Of a stretch of 5,533 nt of DNA, positions 1 to 4,333 are shown in pieces (position 1 is the stretch's first letter; every line of letters starts with the position of its first letter). A program made the translations under genes and the position numbers. The stretch is from the NCBI GenBank assembly GCA_025450955.1, contig JANWLJ010000341.1, positions 1-5,533 of the forward strand. Reading direction: 5' to 3'. The notes beneath the pieces were generated by a model. That model was not told the DNA's origin. It was given only the letters and a program-made list of their open reading frames with translations, and ran no database searches. This DNA is from Polyangium sp. (in: bacteria). GTDB taxonomy: Bacteria; Myxococcota_A; Polyangia; Palsa-1104.

Positions 1-24
1 CGCTCGGATATAGTCGCAGACCAT
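1..24 (-). CDS. Possible 5' end of a divergent gene (partial)
   Basis: Read on the minus strand from an ATG at 24-22, the sequence gives Met-Val-Cys-Asp-Tyr-Ile-Arg-Ala and leaves the window still open. The same frame read further upstream (to about 45) stays open as Ala-Leu-Lys-Thr-Arg-Arg-Glu, and 13 of its 15 codons end in G or C, as in the real genes here. Neither overlapping plus-strand frame looks coding: the one ending at 80 has few G/C third positions. A perfect TATAAT lies on the minus strand at 54-49, which would place a transcript start near 43, about 20 bases before this ATG. No clear Shine-Dalgarno sequence is visible and only eight codons are present, so no function can be assigned. 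It may instead be non-coding flank. Confidence 0.27.
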
Positions 25-48
25 CTCGCGCCGCGTCTTCAGCGCTAC

Positions 49-54
49 ATTATA
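49..54 (-). promoter_or_regulatory. Perfect -10 hexamer on the minus strand
   Basis: The minus strand reads TATAAT at 54-49, in an AT-rich pocket of an otherwise GC-rich stretch. The 17-base-spaced upstream hexamer (TGAGGA) is a poor -35 match, so any sigma70 promoter here would be weak or activator-dependent. It points leftwards, towards the possible divergent gene. On the plus strand the same pocket offers only imperfect -10 boxes (TACATT, TATATG) without a convincing -35, so the promoter of the four-gene operon is not clearly seen. Confidence 0.35.
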
Positions 55-76
55 TGCGTCCGCTTTCGGAATCCTC

Positions 77-1162
77 ATGACCAAGCGACCCGGGTTGCGC
101 TGGAAATCGGTGTCTTTGAAAGCGACGCGGCGGCTGACCGCCGGGCTGGCGCATCACCGCTGGCCCGCCTGGTCTCCCGACGGGCGCTGGCTCGCGTTCG
201 CGATCGGCGAAGGGCGCGCGGCGATGTGGGTGGTGACCGATCGGCGCGGGCGGGTCGCGCGCGCGCTCGAAGGGCCGGTCGAGGGCGGATGCAGCTTCGC
301 GCCGGACGGCGCGCTCGCCTATGGACGGCGGGCGGGCGAGGCGAGCGAGATCTGGCTCGCGCCAGCAGGCGGAGCGCCGCCGGTGCGGCTGCTCGGCGGC
401 GACGGCAAGAGCTATCGCGAGCCGGCCTTTTCTCCCGACGGAAAGCGGCTGGTGTTCGCCGCCGCCGATCGGGCCGAGCTGCCAACCCATCTTCAGATCC
501 TCGAGTTGGAAAGCGGCGCGCGGCGTCCATTGCCATCCGATCCGGCGCGCTCCGACGGGCGGCCGGCGTTCGCGCCCGACGGCGAGCTCTATTTCGAGGG
601 CCGCTCCGACGGAGAGGTCGCGGTGTGGGCGCTCGCGCCCGAGCTCGAAACCGCGGTGCGGGTGACGGTCTCCGGAGCGCCGAGCCGGCGGCCGGCGCCC
701 TTGTCGCGCGATCTGGTGGTGGTCGAGCGCGCCGTCGACAGTGGCCCGGACGGGAGCGCGCGATCGCGCCTGGTGCTGGTCGATCGCGTCGCGGTGCGCG
801 AGCGCGAGCTCGAGCCGGCGGCGCCGCGCCCGGGCAAGCCGGCGAACAAGCCCTCGGGCAAGCCGCCCGGCAAAGCCGAGCCACGCGCGCCGCGGCTGCG
901 GTTTACCGATCCGCGCGAGCCGAGCGTGCAGCGGGCCAAGAGCGGCAAGGTCAAGCTCGCCTTCACCGCGATTCTCGCCGACGAGAGCGACGAGCAGCCG
1001 CGCCGTTTCGAGATCTGCTCGGCGCGGCTGCGCGGGGTGACCGTGGCCGGCTCCGCGCGCGCGGGCGATCCCGCGCCCGAAGAGAGCCGCCAGGCGAGCG
1101 CGCCCGAGAGCCCGCCCGAGCCGACCGCGCCGAGCGGCGAGCCCGAGAGCACCGCCGCATGA
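77..1162 (+). CDS. PD40/TolB-like beta-propeller repeat protein
   Basis: A 361-residue protein whose N-terminal two thirds contain PD40-type (WD40-like) propeller repeats. Clear 'SPDG' or 'APDG' blade motifs lie near residues 27-42 (PAWSPDGRWLAFA), 72-85, 113-129 (PAFSPDGKRLVFAA) and 161-176; a worn fifth blade is at about 203-218. TolB propellers have six blades, so this one looks incomplete or divergent. A Lys/Pro/Gly-rich linker follows (about 250-270), then a short possibly folded segment (271-325) and a Pro/Glu/Ser-rich acidic tail (330-361). No signal peptide or membrane segment is visible, so a cytoplasmic location is inferred, unlike periplasmic TolB. The ATG at 77 is the only usual start in its frame after an upstream stop at 11-13, with a weak GGAA five bases before it. 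It is the first gene of the operon with ppx. Its role is unknown; propellers usually bind proteins or ligands. Confidence 0.85.
   Translation: MTKRPGLRWKSVSLKATRRLTAGLAHHRWPAWSPDGRWLAFAIGEGRAAMWVVTDRRGRVARALEGPVEGGCSFAPDGALAYGRRAGEASEIWLAPAGGAPPVRLLGGDGKSYREPAFSPDGKRLVFAAADRAELPTHLQILELESGARRPLPSDPARSDGRPAFAPDGELYFEGRSDGEVAVWALAPELETAVRVTVSGAPSRRPAPLSRDLVVVERAVDSGPDGSARSRLVLVDRVAVRERELEPAAPRPGKPANKPSGKPPGKAEPRAPRLRFTDPREPSVQRAKSGKVKLAFTAILADESDEQPRRFEICSARLRGVTVAGSARAGDPAPEESRQASAPESPPEPTAPSGEPESTAA
831..878 (+). repeat. Imperfect 24-bp direct repeat coding a Lys-Pro-Gly linker
   Basis: CGGGCAAGCCG occurs exactly at 831-841 and 855-865, 24 bp (eight codons) apart, with a one-insertion variant at 868-878. 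In the protein this makes a run of Gly-Lys-Pro and Gly-Lys units in the propeller gene. It marks a basic, flexible linker likely to have grown by repeat slippage. Confidence 0.5.
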
Positions 1163-1185
1163 CCCTGCTCAGGAGCGCGGCTTGA
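1159..1185 (+). other. Eight-codon bridging mini-ORF (MTLLRSAA)
   Basis: ATG at 1159-1161 overlaps the TGA of the propeller gene (ATGA), and after eight codons the mini-ORF ends at TGA 1183-1185, overlapping the TTG start of ppx (TTGA). The ppx Shine-Dalgarno AGGAG lies inside it. It could let terminating ribosomes re-initiate and pass on to the weak TTG start, keeping the operon coupled. No Shine-Dalgarno of its own is evident, so it may be chance. Confidence 0.3.
1171..1175 (+). promoter_or_regulatory. Ribosome binding site for ppx
   Basis: AGGAG is followed by a six-base spacer and the TTG at 1182. Together with the family N-terminus (Met-Lys-Ile-Ala-Ala-Val-Asp-Val-Gly-Thr-Asn-Ser), this fixes TTG as the start. 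Confidence 0.7.
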
Positions 1186-2705
1186 AGATCGCCGCCGTCG
1201 ACGTGGGGACCAACTCGTTTCACCTGCTGGTGGCGCGAGTGGGCGGCGATGGGCGGATCGAGCCGCTCGAGCGGCACAAAGAGATGGTGCGGCTCGGCGA
1301 CTCGGCCTTCTCCGGCGTGATCGCGCCCGACGCGTTTGCCCGCGGCACCGAGGCGCTCAAGCGTTTTCGCGAGCTCGCCGATCGCTCGGGCGCCGACGCG
1401 CTGATCGCGGTCGCGACCAGCGCGGTGCGCGAGGCGGAGAACGGCGGCGACTTCGTGCGCGCGATCCGCGACGAGACCGGCGTCGAGCTCAACGTGATCG
1501 GCGGCGACGAGGAGGCGCGGCTCATCTATCTCGGCGCGCGCTCCGCGCTCACGCTCGCCGGGCGGCGGGCGCTGATCGTCGACATCGGCGGCGGCTCGGT
1601 CGAGCTGATCGTCGGCGACGCGCGCGATCGCTACTACACCACTTCGCTCAAGCTCGGCGTGCTCCGGCTGCTCGGCCAGTGGGCGCCGGCCGATCCGCCG
1701 ACCGCCGATCAGCGCGCGCGCCTGGCCGAGCAGCTTCATCGCGCGCTCGAGGCGCCGATCCAGGCGGCGCGGCAGGTCGGCTTCGACGTGGTGGCGCTCG
1801 GCTCGGGCACCGCGCGCGCGGTCGCCGATCTCTTGCCGCCCTCCTCCGAGCAGCCGCGGCGGGTGCAGTTTCGCGACGTGTTCGCGCTCGAAGATCGGCT
1901 GTGCACCCTGCCCGCGGCCGAGCGCGCGCGGCTGCCCGGCCTCGACGCGCGGCGGGTCGACTCGATCGTGCCGGGGGTGATCCTCATCCGCTCGCTCCTC
2001 GAGGTCGCGCACTCGGACGAGTACCTCCTGTGCGAGAGCGCGCTCCGCGAAGGGTTGGTGTTCGACTACGTCGCGCGCCACCGGCCCGACATCCAGCTCG
2101 TCGACGAGATCCCCGATCTGCGGCGCCGCTCGGTGGTGCAGCTGATGCGCCGCTTTCAGGCCAACCAGGCGCACGGCGAGCAGGTGGCGCGGCTGGCGCT
2201 CGATCTGTTCCGCGGCACCCGCGCGCTGCACAACCTGCCGAACTCCGACGGGGAGCTGCTCGAGTTCGCCGGGCTGGTGCACGACATCGGCTTTCACATC
2301 TCGCCGTCCAAGCACCACAAGCACGCGGCCTATCTGATCGCCAACACCGAGATGAAGGGATTCTCCGCGGAGGAGATTCAGCTCCTCGCGCTCACCGCGC
2401 GCTATCACCGCAAGGCGACGCCGAAGGAGAGCCACGAGCCGTACGGTCGGCTGCCGGCGCCTTTGCGCGAACGAATCCGAAAATTGGCGGCGATCTTGCG
2501 GCTCGCCGACGGGCTCGATCGCGGCTACGCCCAGCGGGTCAAGAGCGTGCGCTGCCGCGTCGGCGACAAGAGCGTCGAGCTGCAGGTGGCGGCGAACGGC
2601 GATCCCGAGCTCGAGGTGTGGGGCGCGCGCCGCAAGCGCGATCTGTTCGAAGAGGTGTTTGGCCGAAAGGTCAAGCTGGTCGTCGAGCGCGAGGAGAGAG
2701 CGTGA
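1182..2705 (+). CDS. ppx: Ppx/GppA phosphatase with C-terminal HD-type domain
   Basis: A 507-residue member of the exopolyphosphatase / guanosine pentaphosphate phosphohydrolase family, near the length of E. coli Ppx. The family removes terminal phosphate from polyphosphate or converts pppGpp to ppGpp in the cytoplasm; sequence alone does not decide between them. The ASKHA ATPase-like fold shows phosphate loop 1 at 7-16 (DVGTNSFHLL), the GDEEAR segment at 108-113 holding the family's catalytic glutamate, and phosphate loop 2 at 134-142 (DIGGGSVEL). A GSGTAR segment lies at 207-212. From about residue 315 an HD-type domain keeps its likely metal ligands: His331, His367-Asp368 and Asp443, with a His cluster at 378-381 and His409. 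That set is complete enough that residual phosphohydrolase activity is possible. It starts at TTG, 19 bp after the propeller gene, and its stop overlaps the next start (GTGA), implying translational coupling to the kinases. Confidence 0.95.
   Translation: MKIAAVDVGTNSFHLLVARVGGDGRIEPLERHKEMVRLGDSAFSGVIAPDAFARGTEALKRFRELADRSGADALIAVATSAVREAENGGDFVRAIRDETGVELNVIGGDEEARLIYLGARSALTLAGRRALIVDIGGGSVELIVGDARDRYYTTSLKLGVLRLLGQWAPADPPTADQRARLAEQLHRALEAPIQAARQVGFDVVALGSGTARAVADLLPPSSEQPRRVQFRDVFALEDRLCTLPAAERARLPGLDARRVDSIVPGVILIRSLLEVAHSDEYLLCESALREGLVFDYVARHRPDIQLVDEIPDLRRRSVVQLMRRFQANQAHGEQVARLALDLFRGTRALHNLPNSDGELLEFAGLVHDIGFHISPSKHHKHAAYLIANTEMKGFSAEEIQLLALTARYHRKATPKESHEPYGRLPAPLRERIRKLAAILRLADGLDRGYAQRVKSVRCRVGDKSVELQVAANGDPELEVWGARRKRDLFEEVFGRKVKLVVEREERA
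2692..2696 (+). promoter_or_regulatory. Ribosome binding site for the first kinase-like gene
   Basis: AGGAG sits five bases before GTG 2702, inside the last codons of ppx. It supports the GTG in the GTGA overlap over any start further upstream in the same frame, which would run deep into ppx. Confidence 0.65.
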
Positions 2706-3481
2706 CCGTCGAGAATCCGCCCGCCGCGCCGCTCTCGCCCTTGCACACGCCGCATCCCTATCCCGGCGTGCTGGTGGTGGTCGAAGGGATCGACGGCTCG
2801 GGCAAGTCGACCCAGATTCGGCTGCTCCACCGCTGGCTCGAGGCGCAGGGCCACGACGTGGTGTTCACCGAGTGGAACTCGTCGGAGCTGGTGCGGGCGA
2901 CGACCAAGTTCGGCAAGAAGAAGAACCTGCTCACCCCGACGACGTTTTCGCTCTTGCACGCCACCGACTTCGCCGATCGCTTCTCGACCACCATCGTGCC
3001 GCCGCTCAAGGCGGGGATGATCGTGCTCGCCGATCGCTACGTCTACACCGCGTTCGCGCGCGACGTGGTGCGCGGGGTCGATCGCACCTGGGTCCGGCGC
3101 GTCTACGCCTTCGCGCTGCGGCCCGACGTGGCGCTCTATTTCAAGACGCCGATCGACGTCTCGGTCGCGCGCATCTTGAACGGCCGGCAGAAGATCAAAT
3201 ATTATGAGGCGGGAATGGATCTGCGGCTGTCGGCCGATCCGGTGGAGAGCTTCCGGCAGTTTCAGGGACGCATCCTGCAAGAGTACGACGCGATCTGCGC
3301 CGAGTTCGGGCTCGACGTGATCGACGCCACCCGCAGCATCGACGCGCAGCAGCGCGCGGTGCGCCGGATCAGCGAGGCGGCGATTCGAAAACGGCGCGCG
3401 CTCGCGATCGAGCCGCGGGTCACCGCCGCGCCCGTAGTCGAACGGCGCAGCGCGCGCCGCAAAGAGGAGGCGCCCAAGTGA
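2702..3481 (+). CDS. Thymidylate kinase-like P-loop protein, first copy
   Basis: A 259-residue P-loop kinase of the thymidylate kinase fold, longer than typical dTMP kinases (about 205-215). After a Pro-rich N-terminal extension (1-21) comes an intact Walker A loop, G29-I-D-G-S-G-K35-S-T. Next are DFADR (89-93), with the family's substrate-side arginine, and DRY at 111-113. A probable lid follows at 157-170 (two Arg, several Lys, KYYE), then an F..FQ.R....YD segment (184-196) and VIDA (206-209). After DRY it has T116-A-F-A-R120, where dTMP kinases usually have Ser-x-x-Ala-Tyr, so dTMP as substrate is uncertain. A basic tail (225-259) has no partner in the next gene. It begins at GTG 2702 in a GTGA overlap with ppx. 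By family it would phosphorylate a nucleoside monophosphate with ATP; it may be annotated tmk, but the housekeeping role is not shown. Confidence 0.88.
   Translation: MTVENPPAAPLSPLHTPHPYPGVLVVVEGIDGSGKSTQIRLLHRWLEAQGHDVVFTEWNSSELVRATTKFGKKKNLLTPTTFSLLHATDFADRFSTTIVPPLKAGMIVLADRYVYTAFARDVVRGVDRTWVRRVYAFALRPDVALYFKTPIDVSVARILNGRQKIKYYEAGMDLRLSADPVESFRQFQGRILQEYDAICAEFGLDVIDATRSIDAQQRAVRRISEAAIRKRRALAIEPRVTAAPVVERRSARRKEEAPK
3465..3470 (+). promoter_or_regulatory. Strong ribosome binding site for the second kinase-like gene
   Basis: A full AGGAGG consensus lies seven bases before GTG 3478, within the end of the first kinase gene. It is the best Shine-Dalgarno in the window and suggests that the second protein is made at least as efficiently as the first. 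Confidence 0.75.
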
Positions 3482-4191
3482 AGGCGCCCGACAAGCTGCC
3501 GCGCTTTTTGGGCCGCGGGCTGCCCTACGTCGACGTCTCGGGGCTGACCGGCCGGCTGTTCGTCGTCGAGGGCACCGACGGCGTCGGCCGCTCGACCCAG
3601 ATCGAATCGCTCAAAGATTGGCTCGAGCTCCAAGGTCACGCGGTGGTCACCACCGGCTGGACCCGCTCGCCGCTGATGGCCGGTGCGATCGAGGAGGCCA
3701 AAGAGGGCCACTCGCTCAACAAGACCACCTTCGCGCTCCTGTATGCGTGCGACTTCGCCGACCGGCTGGAAAATGAAATCATCCCCGCTTTGCGCGCCGG
3801 AATGATCGTGCTCGCCGACCGCTACTGCTGGACCGCCTTTGCGCGCAACGGGGTGCGCGGCGTCGACGAGAACTGGTCGCGCGATCTGTTCGGCTTCGCG
3901 CTCGAGCCCGACGTGGTGATCTATCTGCGCACCGACGTCGAGCATCTGGTCCGGCGCGTGATCGCGCGCGGCAAGCTCGACTATTGGGAGTCGGGGCTCG
4001 ACCTCAACCTCGGCGAAGATCCCTACGACAGCTTCGTGGTCTATCAAGAGCGGCTGATCGAGCGCTACGACCAGATGGCGCGCGCCGAGCATTTCGAGAT
4101 CATCGACGCCAATCGCGCGATTCCGGAGATTCAGAACGAGATCCGCCAGAGGGTGACCGCTTATCTGCCGCAGCCGAGCGCGGTGGTCTAG
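3478..4191 (+). CDS. Thymidylate kinase-like protein, second copy, with Walker A Lys-to-Arg change
   Basis: A 237-residue paralogue of the preceding protein; a by-eye alignment of the cores gives roughly 40-45% identity. Shared blocks are WLE.QGH (48-54), TTFALLYACDFADR (83-96), GMIVLADRY (108-116), TAFAR (119-123), RGVD (127-130), a shorter lid ending in DYWESG (168-173), the YQERL segment (189-193) and IIDAN (208-212). The Walker A loop reads G32-T-D-G-V-G-R38-S-T: the nearly invariant phosphate-binding lysine is arginine, codon CGC. Since AAG or AAA to CGC needs at least two base changes, a single sequencing error is unlikely. The rest of the fold is well kept, arguing against a decaying copy. 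It may be a weakly active or regulatory subunit, or an enzyme adapted to arginine. Start GTG overlaps the previous stop (GTGA), last gene of the operon. Its Asp codon use differs from the three genes before it. Confidence 0.87.
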   Translation: MKAPDKLPRFLGRGLPYVDVSGLTGRLFVVEGTDGVGRSTQIESLKDWLELQGHAVVTTGWTRSPLMAGAIEEAKEGHSLNKTTFALLYACDFADRLENEIIPALRAGMIVLADRYCWTAFARNGVRGVDENWSRDLFGFALEPDVVIYLRTDVEHLVRRVIARGKLDYWESGLDLNLGEDPYDSFVVYQERLIERYDQMARAEHFEIIDANRAIPEIQNEIRQRVTAYLPQPSAVV

Positions 4192-4250
4192 GATTTATTC
4201 GCCAGCCGGTTGAGGTTGCACGCAAAAGCGCGTGGTCCATACTTCGTCCG

Positions 4251-4279
4251 TAGACGAGCCGCGTCGGGCTTCCTATAAT
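4251..4279 (+). promoter_or_regulatory. Sigma70-type promoter of the S41 peptidase gene
   Basis: A -35 box TAGACG (4251-4256, four of six matches to TTGACA) is followed by a 17-base spacer and a perfect -10 TATAAT (4274-4279). The -10 is the left part of a perfect 10-bp palindrome, TATAATTATA (4274-4283), so the minus strand also has a TATAAT but no matching -35. Transcription should start near 4286. The rest of the 142-bp gap (4192-4333) holds a five-base-pair inverted repeat at 4219-4234 and nothing else I can name. No T-tract terminator for the upstream operon is visible. Confidence 0.72.
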
Positions 4280-4319
4280 TATACCGTGGACCTCTTCGAC
4301 TCGGGCAGCCCCCAACCCC

Positions 4320-4324
4320 AAGGA
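4320..4324 (+). promoter_or_regulatory. Ribosome binding site for the S41 peptidase
   Basis: AAGGA with a nine-base spacer precedes ATG 4334. The ATG puts a short Met-Asn-Arg-Tyr-Leu-Lys head directly before the hydrophobic segment, as expected for an exported protein. It is therefore preferred over the in-frame GTG at 4286. Confidence 0.55.
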
Positions 4325-4333
4325 CGGGATTTC

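Noticed and set aside
3..80. Plus-strand frame ending at TGA 78-80, overlapping the propeller ATG, as the tail of an upstream gene
   Set aside because: The ATGA overlap is attractive, but its codons (AGA, AGT, TCT, CTA, CCA) have low G/C at third positions, unlike the genes of this window.
75..884. Antisense ORFs opposite the propeller gene
   Set aside because: Extremely Arg/Ala/Pro-rich, with no motif, fully explained as a shadow of a gene with repeated SPDG blades.
963..2435. Long antisense ORF (490 codons) opposite the propeller and ppx genes
   Set aside because: It is opposite a gene with clear family motifs. Its Arg/His/Asp/Val-rich composition is what results from reading high-GC3 codons backwards, and it spans two unrelated sense genes.
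1679..2701. Upstream extension of the first kinase frame, giving a 600-residue protein
   Set aside because: The added region is Arg/Ala-rich out-of-frame ppx sequence. GTG 2702 has a ribosome binding site and fits the kinase family's N-terminus.
4219..4234. Inverted repeat CACGC-AAAAGC-GCGTG after the operon as a terminator
   Set aside because: Only five base pairs with no following T tract. It could be weak structure or an operator half-site, but termination is not supported.
4274..4283. Palindrome TATAATTATA as an operator or a bidirectional promoter
   Set aside because: It is fully explained as a -10 box plus flanking A/T. The minus-strand copy has no -35 and would only read into the end of the kinase gene.
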